From Podochytrium sp. JEL0797 (Eukaryota > Chytridiomycota > Chytridiomycetes > Chytridiales > Chytriomycetaceae), in the NCBI GenBank assembly GCA_027596195.1, contig JADGJG010000884.1:1-11397 (forward strand): a DNA stretch of 11,397 nt. The letters run 5' to 3'. Shown here piece by piece: positions 1 to 8,658 of the stretch. The position numbers and the translations under genes are program-made. Each line of letters begins with the position of its first letter. Position 1 is the first letter of the stretch. The notes beneath the pieces were generated by a model that made no database searches, was not told the origin of the DNA, and saw nothing but the letters and a program-made list of their open reading frames with translations.

Positions 1-1434
1 CCTGCACGGACAGAATGCCCGTCGCTTCCGTCATTCCATACGCGTTCACCAAACATGCACCAGCCACCGTCACGTTCATAAACTGCTGCGTAGACTTGGG
101 CATCGGCGCACCACCCGTGACGGCAAACTTGAGTCGACCACCCACCTGCTCCTTGATCTTGTCAAACACGATCATATCCAACGGAGCAGAAAGGAATCCC
201 AGCCCGTTGCTCATCAGCCACCACTTCAAATCAAACGCACTGTTGAACAGAGTCTGCACGAGGGTGCTCGCTTCGGCAATCTTGCCGCTGACACCCTTAC
301 GGATGGATTCCCAAACTTGGGGCACACCGCAGAGAATCATGGGACGCAGCTCGCGAATGTCTCCCTTGCAGTTGCGAACTGCCGCGTCAGTGAGAGTCTT
401 GACGTTGCCGTATCCCAGAGGGCAGCCGCAGTACAACAGCGTGATTTCGACAACGAGTTCGAGAATGTGTGCAAGGGGAAGATAAGCGAGGTAGATTTCG
501 GAGCGTTCAGAGGTGAGGTATGGTTTCAAAACGTTGTCGGCACCGGCAACTGTTATTTTCTAGGGTGTCAGATGGGTGTCGGAGTGAAAAAAATATAGAA
601 GAAACACGTACCACACGCGACAATGTTTCCATGGGAAATCATGACTCCCTTTGGAGGGCCGGTGGAACCGGAAGTGTACATGATACAGGCAAGGTCCTCG
701 GAGGTGGGAGGACTGACTGGGACGGGATTCTTTTCTCCCATCAACTTCAACGCGTTCAATGAAACCACCTTCAGACCAGAGACAGCTTGGAGGTGTGCGG
801 CATCGGCTTGGCCACTGTAGATGATGTTTTTGAGCAACGGGAGCTTGGCAGCAATCAGGCCGATCATGGGCAGCAGTTCGGCGTTGGTGAAAATGGTCGA
901 GACCTCGCATTCCTCGAGAGAGTACTGGAGACCGTCGGAACCCAGAGTGGCATACGCAGTGGTGATGGTGATGTTCTGGGTCGAAGCAGCGAGAGCCATG
1001 AGCATCCAATCGCGACTAATTGAAATTTGATTAGTAATGCTCGTAACAAAAAAAAATTTACCTTGTCTCGGCAAAAATAGTGAATTTGTCTTTCGGGTTC
1101 AGCCCCAAAGCTCTTAGCCCGCATCCGTAGAGGAGAGCCAAGTCCCGAACTCCCGCAAACGTCATCCGCTCGAAACCCGAGAGCTCGAAATACTTCCAAG
1201 TCTTGGTCTGCCTCAGCTCCCCACCATCGGGAATCTTCTTGACAACCTCCTTGACCTCTTCAATCGTATCAACTACGCGTCTGGCTCCGAACGTCTCCTT
1301 GGTGGGGTATTTCGCCCAATGTGGGTGCCATCGACTGGGCGCGCGGAGAGCTCGTGACGGGACAACGAACTTCGGCGGATGGCGCTGCTGCGGTCGGTTG
1401 CAGTTCCAGGAACCTCGAAGGATTGGATGGCCAT
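1..1434 (-). CDS. ACSL: Long-chain acyl-CoA synthetase (Faa/ACSL family), 3' truncated by window edge
   Basis: Activates long-chain fatty acids to acyl-CoA by way of an acyl-adenylate, for lipid synthesis, beta-oxidation and protein acylation. Three exons are visible: 1434-1062, 1015-612 and 549-1 (continuing off the edge). Introns are 1061-1016 (46 nt; GTAAAT donor, branch-like ACTAAT) and 611-550 (62 nt; GTACGT donor); both junctions restore family sequence. Visible motifs: an N-terminal VEVPGT-like segment (FEVPGTATDR), the ATP-binding loop YTSGSTGPPKG at 678-646, LAYLPLAHILE in exon 3, and the adenylation motif YGMTEATG at 40-17. About 440 codons are present of roughly 650-700 usual for the family, so the C-terminal part lies outside. 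The start at 1434 is chosen because MAIQSFEVPGT matches the expected N-terminus and has A at -3. Odd: the first exon changes reading frame between PVDGTHI and WAKYPTKETF (about 1316-1334), where roughly ten expected residues are also missing. Family assignment is firm; integrity of exon 1 is not. Confidence 0.95.
646..678 (-). other. ATP/AMP-binding loop coding segment of the acyl-CoA synthetase
   Basis: Encodes YTSGSTGPPKG, the Gly/Ser/Thr-rich phosphate-binding loop of the ANL adenylate-forming superfamily, ending in the conserved PKG. It is intact and in frame with the downstream motif HGNIVA, so this part of the gene shows no decay. Confidence 0.93.
1016..1061 (-). other. Spliceosomal intron 1 of the acyl-CoA synthetase gene
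   Basis: A 46-nt intron with donor GTAAAT, a T-rich stretch, a TTACTAATC branch-point-like element and a TTAG acceptor. Splicing joins FAET to SRDWM through a split serine codon, as expected for the family. It is the shortest well-supported intron in the window and sets the lower size seen here. Confidence 0.9.
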
Positions 1435-1867
1435 TATTGAAGTCGTTTTTTGCTACCCAAGAATTCTCGCTTTAAATCCCCCGGTCCCTTACAATCCCGA
1501 AAAACCTGTAAAATGACTAATTGCGAGGTTGTACATTACATATTTCTGATAACAGTTTGGAAATAATTCCAGCAAGGAAACAAGGGGAGGGGTGGGATGG
1601 AATCAAAAAAAATTCGAACTCATGCAGAAAACGCATCAACCTTCACTCACTACTGTAGTTTCAGTTATTTCAAATGTCTGGCGATGTGCTTTGGGATCTA
1701 CGCCTCCGCCCTTTCCGAATTTCCTCAAATCAGTGCCCCAGTCCCGCATTCGAAAAACTTAGACACGCGTCATAAAGCAACTAGTTGAATGAACTCGCCT
1801 GTCAGTCGGAGAATGCACCTTTGTCAGTCGGCGTTCGGCCCCGTGTCGGTTTTTCCCTCCTCCGAAA
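1435..1867. promoter_or_regulatory. Divergent intergenic/promoter region between acyl-CoA synthetase and TBC genes
   Basis: 433 bp between two head-to-head start codons. I see no coding sequence that resembles a protein; the ORFs here are short and unconserved in look. On the minus side a TTTAAA lies at about 1471-1476, some 37 nt upstream of the acyl-CoA synthetase ATG, and could be a core promoter element. On the plus side TGTCAGTCGG occurs twice (1800-1809 and 1822-1831), just upstream of the TBC start, followed by a pyrimidine-rich tract (about 1850-1861). Both regulatory readings are inference. Confidence 0.6.
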
Positions 1868-4800
1868 ATGTTCATCAAACCAATCGACGCGGCATCACTT
1901 CTCCCCGCCGAGTGGAAGGACAAGGCCGGCAACCACCATTTCGCGCTGCAGCAGAAATCAGCACCCAAATCGTCGTCGTCGAACCCGCTGGGCTTTTTGT
2001 TTGGTGGTGTGGCCGGCACCTCAAACCCCGCCGCCGCCGCCGCCAGCCCCACCACAGACAAACACATCAAAACCATCAGCGCGTACGAGTTCCGCATTGT
2101 TCTGCGGTGTGCAAGCACATCTCGGGAAAAGGGGAAGCCGCCAACCGAATATTGCGTTGCCGTGGACGACTCGTTTGCGCGGATTCACAACGACTGGAAC
2201 TGGGTCGAGAGTAACCTGTTCGCAAAGGTAATTCGCATCGATTGATCCAGAGGATTGGCCGTATACGATCGCTGATTGAAACGTGTGTTTGGGTTTGACA
2301 GCTCCTCGAGTGGGAAGCCCAGTCGTCCAAAGTTGCTTTCAACAAAGATGGGTCCCATCAGATTGTCGATTTGGATAAGCTACTGTTGAAACAGTTTGAA
2401 GAAATCACCGACGAGTTCATGGGTGCGTGTTTTCGCGCTTCATATCAATTCTGCCCCACTCACAACTGGCCGAAAAACAACAGACCCGCGAGCAACGGGA
2501 GTCCAGGCGCGAATGAACGAGCTACAACAAACGATTGTGGGACTCTTTCCGATTCTCCAGGGAGAAACCATCTTGAATTCTTATGGATGCTCGTTCTGGC
2601 CTTCCGAAACTCTCTCGGTGCGAGGCACGCTGTGCATCACGCGCAATTTCGTGTCGTTCCATTCCTTTGACACCTCTACTTCTGATGCTGCATGCGTTGC
2701 TTTCAAGGACGTTATCGCAGTCGATCTCGCCGGGCCAATAGGCGTGCTGTCACCCGATGGCGTGACAGTGACTGATGGCGCGAAAACTGTATGTATTCAA
2801 TCGATTCGATGTGGTCCTGCATGATTTCGAATTAATTGGCCCTTCTCGAATAGTATTATTTCTCGCTTTATTTTTCTCGCCAAGAAATCTTTCGAATTAT
2901 TTCGGCGCTTTGCGACTCTGCCATGAACCGACTCGTGAAGGGTGCAGAAACTTCCCTGATTTCAACCTCCGACATGTTTGCGAAATCGAACGCGAATGGG
3001 GACTTGGCCAGTGGCGGAGGGGGCGGTGGCGGTGGAAGCGGTTCAATGGGTCAAAATCGCAACAATTTCCATCGAAGCGACGATCTGGACGAAGATCTTG
3101 GAGGTGGAGGAGAGCGCGAAGAGCTCGATGAGGAAGACTTTTCGACGATGCGGGCTTCGGCTGTCGATTTGAGCGTTCCAAACCCCGTGGATGGGTCGAA
3201 CGAGGTGGCACCCCCGTCGCCGGTGATCCCATCGTCTCCAACACTCTTCAAACCTGCTACAAATACGACGCTTTCACTGCTTCATTACGCACACACGAAT
3301 CCTGCCACTTGTCTCACAACAGACGCGTTGGTCGCCCAACTCAAAAACCTTGAATTCCGTACCACTTTCTCACTGCCGCTGTCTGAAACCATCACGCTCA
3401 CGGAATCACAGTGTATCTTCTTTCATAAAGCCACGTCTCAGACATATACCGGAATGGTTTACCTCTCGCAATCGTTCTTCACGTTCATTGGGACAGCCTC
3501 AACAACCAAATCTTCGTCTACCAGCTCACCACAACAGCAGCAATTCCTTCCTTCTCTCATATACCCTTCCTCCGACGCCTCCCCACCTACAATGATCTTT
3601 GCGGTACCATTTCAATCTATCGGCGCCGTCCACACCCAACTGACTCTCCCCGGCCAATCCACCAGCGTAGCGAGCAAAATCGTCAACACAATCACAACCA
3701 GTCAAACCACCGCCCCCCCCTCCGCAGCCGCCGCCGTCACCGGCTGGGTCAGCATCTACCTCAAAAACGGTCGCGAATGCTGGATATCAGTTCCTGGCGC
3801 TGGGAGGCGCGACGCGTTTGTCGAGCTTCTTGGGCGAGGCATGAAAGTGGCTGGGTTTGGAGAGGAAGTGGATGGTGGGATGATTGGGAGTAGTGATCGA
3901 ACGGCGCGGAATGGGACGCCGAGTTACTCTGACGGTGGGAAATCGGGGGGAGGTGGAGGGGGAGGAGACGCGCAGTGGATTTCGACGGAAGGATTCGCGT
4001 TGATTGGACTCAAGTTTTTGTTTGAGCGCGAGTGGAGGGAAGGTGGATACACGTTCCCTGATGGGGATCCCGAGGTGGATCGGAAAATGAAGCGGGAGGA
4101 GGAAGGGAGGTTCGCGTGGATGGAGTATTTTAACGCGTATGGGAGGGATGCGTGCATTTTTCGCGATTTGAAGGTGTTGAGGGAGTTGATGGTCAGGACG
4201 GGCGGGGTTCCGCATCGGTTGAGGGGTGGGTTTTGGATGTTGTGTTCGGGGGCGTGGCATGTGAGGCCCGAGCCGGGGTATTATGCGAAAATTGTGAAGG
4301 ACCATGTTGGAATACCTTCTCCGTTCATGGAAGAGATTGAGAAGGATGTCCGACGGTCTTTGCCGGAACATGCAGCTTATCAATCGATGCTGGGAATCGA
4401 CGCATTGAGGCGCGTGTTGACTTCTTATTCATGGAGAAACCTCACGATCGGTTATGCCCAGGCGTTGAACATCATCTCTGCCGTGTTGTTGCTATACCTG
4501 AAAGAGGAAGACGCTTTCTGGGTTCTGTGTAAGTGCAATACATTTCCGTCCAACTCCATACAATCGACTGAGCTCAATCTTTAGGCGGAATCGTGGAACG
4601 CATCCTGCCGGATCACTACACAAAAACCCTCGTCGGCTCCGTCATTGACCAGTCCGTCTTCACCTCCCTCGTCCAACTCCTCCTCCCAGCCCTCGCAGCA
4701 CACATGGAAAAACTGTACATGGACCTCAGCACTTTATCGGTGCCTTGGTTCGTTTGCCTCTTTCTCAACAACGTGGCGCTCCATGTTGCCATTCCCATCC

Positions 4801-6449
4801 TCGACGGATTCTTTCTCGACGGACCCAAATTCTTGTTTTGGATCTCCCTCGCGATTCTCAAAATCAATGAGAAGGAGTTGCTCGCGCGCGGTCGCGATGA
4901 TGACATTTTTGTGCAGATTGTGAAGGACTTTTTTGCCCGATTGGCCATCGTTTCGGACGAAGACGATGACACGGCAGCAGCGACGGCAGCCCTCTCAGAC
5001 CCCAAAGCCGAATTGATTCCTTCCGACACAACCACTATAACGGGCCGCCCCCTCTTGACCCTCCTCCTCACCGTCGCGTATTCCTTCTCCCCCACCGTCA
5101 CCGTCGAACGGATCGACCGTCTGCGATCGCAGCATCGCTTACAGGTGGTCCAAAAGATGGAAATGAGTTCGCGAAAGAGTCAGATCCGATCCCTCGAGGA
5201 GCAAGTCGACATGTCGTTTGACGAGGTGGCCGTCGTGTATGACGCGTTGCGCGTGTTGGAGTTTGCGAATGAGGAGACGGAGTTGGCTGTGCTTGCTGCG
5301 ATGGGGAGTGCGACGGTGGCGGTTCATGCCAGGGTTGCGGAGGAGAGGAAAGAGGAGGAGGCGTTGCGCAAGACGCTGATTAATGCGGGCGCATGGGGAC
5401 TCGTGTCTCGCAAACGAAAGGGTTCTTCCCTCGCGGCTCCGGCCGATGCTCCAGCGACGGGGTCGAATTCGAACGAAACGAGCCCGGAAGCGACCAAAAC
5501 GGTCAAACTGAGAGACTTTCGCGCCGTGTTCCACAAAGTGAGTCCTTGGAAATCGTCCATCGCTGCACCAACGGAACCGTCTCCTTCCTTCAAAAACTCT
5601 CCGCGAAAGCTTTCGGTGCCGTCTGCGAACCTACCACGCGGCATCTCGGCTGTACGCAACTCTAACAATCGATCCCCCGTGTTGGAATCCGGCGCGTCAG
5701 TTGCTTCGATCCATTTGACCCCCTCCGAAGATGTACCAATCTCTCTCGTGGATCGCATCTACTTTTACTCCTCGTTCAACTACAGCTCCTTCCACGCGAA
5801 CCGAGCCACCCCGCAGGGAGGCATGGGTGCTGATTACATGAAGTCGCACAACGGCGGCACCGAACCCAAAAAGGACAGGGAGCTCACATACGTTGTGGAT
5901 TTGGCTTCCATCGTCCACATGCTCGATATCATGCTCAAACAGCCGCTCAACACGCGTCTGAGGTTCCTGTTTGATTTGCACGATTTGGACGGGGATGGAT
6001 TTTTGGACAAGAATGAGCTGAAGGCTGTGATGGACTCGTTGTTGGATATGTTTGGGAGTGGAGACGATGAAGAGTATATGCGGGCTGTGAGTTCTTTTTT
6101 GAATTCGGCGTTGAAGCTTGGGGGCAACAAGGGGGGTGGGAACGACGGTGGTGGGACTAGAAAGCTGCCTCCTGTAACGATGGAACAGGGAGAAGATTTT
6201 GGCGGGTTGAAGTCGGCCCCGTTGCTGGACACGCGCGTTCCACCACTGGTGAAGCAAACTTCAGTCCAAATTCTCGGAGACCACTCGAGCAATTCTTCGC
6301 ATTCTCGCAACTCGTCGGGGGCTGCTGGCGCTGTTGCTGGAAGCTCACCCGAGTTTCGGCTCAGTTTCAATGAGTTTTTGTTGGCGGTGTTGAGCCAAAG
6401 CGTGTTTGTTCAGTTTTTTGAACGCGTGACCAAATTGAGTTTGATGTAG
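1868..6449 (+). CDS. TBC1D9: TBC1D8/9-like (GYP2/MDR1-like) Rab GTPase-activating protein
   Basis: Stimulates GTP hydrolysis by Rab GTPases in membrane traffic. Exons: 1868-2227, 2302-2422, 2484-2788, 2854-4528 and 4585-6449; all introns (74, 61, 65 and 56 nt) are GT...AG. The product is 1441 residues, within the size range of animal homologues. Domains: N-terminal FIKP...FALQ start typical of TBC1D9; GRAM 1 about 180-292; Gly/acidic linker about 315-356; GRAM 2 about 428-592; TBC about 706-920; EF-hand loop 1287-1298. The TBC domain has RGGFW (about 719-723), the IxxDxxR motif with the arginine finger at R763 followed by SLPEH, and the glutamine finger at Q798 in GYAQALN, so GAP activity looks intact. 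The EF-hand loop DLDGDGFLDKNE keeps every canonical ligand, suggesting Ca2+ control. A second EF-hand-like exit helix (LSFNEFLLAVLSQ) lies about 112 residues later after a low-complexity insert. Start chosen by match to family N-termini and A at -3. The Rab target cannot be told from sequence. Confidence 0.95.
2789..2853 (+). other. Spliceosomal intron 3 of the TBC gene (frame-deciding acceptor)
   Basis: Donor GTATGT follows GAKT; the acceptor TAG at 2851-2853 opens YYFSLYFSRQEIF, which matches the end of the first GRAM domain in TBC1D9 proteins (compare NHYFSMFL). The more pyrimidine-flanked CCAAG at 2880-2884 would put the next exon out of frame and hit a stop within 14 codons, so the upstream TAG is used for the full-length protein. 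Confidence 0.85.
5982..6017 (+). other. Canonical EF-hand Ca2+-binding loop in the TBC protein
   Basis: Encodes DLDGDGFLDKNE: Asp at loop positions 1, 3 and 5, Gly at 6, Leu at 8 and Glu at 12, the full ligand set of a Ca2+-binding EF-hand. It is flanked by LRFLFDLH and LKAVMDSLL, consistent with the entering and leaving helices. Ca2+ binding is inferred from the ligand set. Confidence 0.9.
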
Positions 6450-6477
6450 AATAGGGTGCCTACCTAATCCTTCTGGC

Positions 6478-6483
6478 AATAAA
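6478..6483 (+). terminator. AATAAA polyadenylation signal of the TBC gene
   Basis: A perfect AATAAA begins 29 nt after the TAG stop of the TBC gene and about 100 nt before the next start codon, the expected position for 3' end formation in a compact gene array. Confidence 0.65.
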
Positions 6484-6583
6484 TGAAGCTGCTTAATTTG
6501 TAAATCTGATGTAAATCTGCGCGTAATCTTTGATTTGAAAATCTTTGACGAGGACACGAGCGCTTGACAAAAAACCGACAGGC
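6484..6583 (+). promoter_or_regulatory. Short upstream region of the RPxT-repeat gene with phased AATCT motifs
   Basis: AATCT starts at 6503, 6514 and 6525 (exactly 11 bp apart) and again at 6540. The first two sit in an 11-bp tandem of TGTAAATCTG (6499-6508 and 6510-6519). This lies in the only space available for a promoter between the TBC stop and the next gene. A binding-site role is inference; it could also be part of the TBC 3' UTR. Confidence 0.35.
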
Positions 6584-8579
6584 ATGGCTACCAAGAAGAA
6601 GGGCAAGAAAGGCGGCGCAAAGGGCAAGAAAAAGTCCAAGCTGGTCAAAGGACCCGACTACTTTGCCCGAAAAGGCCCCATTTCCACCGGACCTTTCACA
6701 TTTGACGGAAAAACGGGTCCAGAAGCCCAAATCGCGTTTGAAATGCAAGCATCTGCTATCAGAGAAAGGGTTTGCAATTTCCCCCTCGTATCCGTTTATT
6801 TTTGCGGATTTTAAATTGATTCTCTCGCTCCTTCGCAGCTCAAATTCGACAAGGAAAACACGTTCGTCTGCCTCCGCGTTCGCCAAGTCGAAATTGAAGC
6901 CCACGACTTTTACGTTACCCTTCCCAAAACCAGCACCTTACACCGCGTGCAGCGCGAAATTGCCAAACGGCAACACTTGGGGGCCGTGACACCCAGCGAG
7001 ATTGCCATTTACAAACCGACCCTCGAGAAGAAGCTGCAATTTGGATCCTCTTTGAACATGTTGCGGTCAAAAGAGAATTTGGTGAAGCAGCAGCAGGCTG
7101 CGTTGGCGGCGGCCAAGGCGAAATATCCGGACGAGCGGGACACGGAGTATGACACGGGTCTCAAAAAACCCGAGACGGCTGTGGCGGCAGAGCCCAATCA
7201 ACAAGCCGAAGAGGAAGCAGATGATCCATTTGAGTATTATAAAGACAACACCATGCCGTTTGAGAGATTGTTATCGGTCCGTTCGAAACTACGCGGGAGG
7301 TGAGAATTCTCCAGAAATGAAACATGCTTTCGGAAACAGAACGCTTACAAGATTTTTTATAGGCGCGTATAGCTTTGTTTACAATCCCGATGGTCTCAGC
7401 AGCGCAATCGTACCACCCCCTGAACCAGTGAAACCCGAGCCACTAACTCCTCCAAAGCCCAAGAAAGAGAAAGCAGACAAGAAGAAGAAGGGCAAAGCCA
7501 GCGATGATGATGGCAAAAAGAAGAAAAAGAAGAAGGCGGCTCCGAAAAAGACGAAGCCTGTAGTGGTGTTGCCGACCGCGCCGATCTTGTTTGCCGCACC
7601 GACCCCAATCACTGTCTATTATGACGTGATACCTTACATCACATGTGGAGCAGATATTGCTCCACCTAGAATGTCTCGAATTAGCGCGGCTGGGAAGGAG
7701 AAAGGAGAGAATCTCGTCTTGCCCAACGGCCCTCAAAAGCAACCCACAGCAGTCCATAAAAGTCATTCTGCATCAATTACCAAGGTTTCTGCCATATTAA
7801 ACTCCAGAAAAGAGCAACCCAAACCCCGCGGTGCCACCGTTGATGTTCAAGACCCACTCTTGCTGAACCAGCCCCCAAAACCGCCAAAAATATACGGACT
7901 CAAGCCTGCAATTCCAAAGAGACCGCGAACCGCCAACTTTGGAGATGCAAGCAGTTTACTTGGAAGCAGAGCCACATCCATGATTCACGAGCCATTTCAA
8001 CATGCATCCCTCATGCCATTTGGTGCCTCGTCCCGCGGCACGTCGGCTGCACCGACCAAGACGAGAAACTCGCGCATCCTGACTGCAGATGGACAGCTCA
8101 AAATTCGGCTGTCGAGACCAAGCACTGCTGTGTCTGCTGTATCGAGGAACACGACGTTGGTTGCTTCGACGCGTCCCAACACTGGAACACTTCGGGCTGA
8201 CAAGAAACCGAGACCATATTCTTCAGCTGCTAGTACTAGACCCAGCACGGCGGGAGATGCGTCGGTGCCTTGGGATAAACGGTGGATGACAAATGTGAAA
8301 GCGATGGGTGGCGGATTCGAGTGGGAACAAACCATCCGAAATTGTGATGCGGAAGATGAAGAGGGATGGGAATCGGATGAAGAAGGTTGCGGAACCGTTG
8401 TCGAAAGCGCAGAGGAAGAGGATGGGTGGAAATGGAGGATGCAAGCCACGAAATTGAGTGCCGAGTTTCTCCAGTGGAAAGCGGATGCCAAGAAGCGGAT
8501 TGATACGGTGACTGTTGTTGTGCCAAAGGACAAGAAAGGAAAGAAGGGCAAGACGAAGGGTAAGGGCAAAAAGAAATGA
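6584..8579 (+). CDS. Lys-rich protein with possible split ubiquitin-like fold and RPxT repeats (candidate flagellar protein)
   Basis: I do not recognise a named family. Exons 6584-6769, 6839-7299 and 7352-8579 give 624 residues; introns are 69 nt (6770-6838) and 52 nt (7300-7351). Residues 1-24 are Lys/Gly-rich (MATKKKGKKGGAKGKKKSK). Residues about 70-120 contain FVCLRVRQVEIEAHDFYVTL, an amphipathic helix-like stretch, then SEIAIYKP, which resembles the strand-strand-helix-strand opening of a ubiquitin-like fold. After a charged insert, PFERLLSV and FFIGAYSFVYNPDG (about 216-230) could supply the last strands. Residues about 250-285 are Pro then Lys-rich (a run of seven K). R-P-x-T motifs occur at 406, 471, 490 and 512. 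An acidic stretch with GWESDEEG (about 549-573) precedes a Lys/Gly-rich tail ending GKGKKK. Such basic, RPSTA-bearing proteins are common among axonemal or basal-body proteins, so a flagellar role is plausible but inferred. The start is the first ATG, followed by a ciliary-style KKGKK run; the gene lies 134 bp after the TBC stop. Confidence 0.8.
7300..7351 (+). other. Spliceosomal intron 2 of the RPxT-repeat gene, with two competing acceptors
   Basis: Donor AG/GTGAGA after LRG; acceptor ACAAG at 7347-7351 keeps frame and reads RGRFFIGAYSF. A stronger-looking TTTTTTATAG acceptor 11 nt downstream (7362) would give an in-frame TAG within three codons. Retention would stop at TGA 7301-7303. The in-frame choice rests on continuity of the downstream frame, without homology support. 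Confidence 0.65.
7455..7560 (+). repeat. Low-complexity Lys-rich coding tract
   Basis: Purine-rich AAG/AAA runs encode KPKKEKADKKKKGKAS and, after a DDD, a run of seven lysines. It is in frame within the RPxT-repeat gene and probably a flexible basic linker able to bind acidic partners such as tubulin tails or nucleic acid; that binding is inference. Confidence 0.7.
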
Positions 8580-8658
8580 AAAATTTCCTTCCCGCACGTG
8601 TGGCACGATTTGAATTTTGAAATACAAAATTTTTGATCTCCAATCTCCATTACAAGCA
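8580..8658 (+). promoter_or_regulatory. 79-bp intergenic spacer with a CACGTG box
   Basis: Only 79 bp separate the TGA of the RPxT-repeat gene from the ATG of the MGPP-motif gene, so both 3' end formation and the next promoter must fit here. The palindrome CACGTG at 8595-8600 is a bHLH-type E-box (Cbf1/Pho4 class in fungi). A single 6-bp palindrome can occur by chance. Confidence 0.35.

Noticed and set aside
1298..1335. 38-nt intron repairing the acyl-CoA synthetase frame
   Set aside because: GT...AG ends and phase fit, but the donor GTCGAT is unlike the others here, it is shorter than every other intron seen, and it would delete the family-like PVDG and KYPTK residues. Kept only as an alternative.
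2885..2922. TBC exon 4 starting after CCAAG at 2884
   Set aside because: It gives a stop codon after 13 residues, while the TAG at 2853 restores the GRAM domain end.
3787..4383. Minus-strand ORF of about 198 codons inside the TBC gene
   Set aside because: Antisense shadow of the exon encoding GRAM 2 and the start of the TBC domain; Pro/Arg-rich with no recognisable features.
4593..4595. GTG start of a separate second gene in the TBC region
   Set aside because: The frame joins the preceding exon through a 56-nt intron (4529-4584), giving FWVLCGIVERILPDHY, as in TBC1D9 proteins; this is one gene.
8617..8658. N-terminal extension of the MGPP-motif protein from a TTG
   Set aside because: It would need a non-ATG start in AT-rich upstream DNA; the ATG at 8659 follows directly and is the first ATG in frame.
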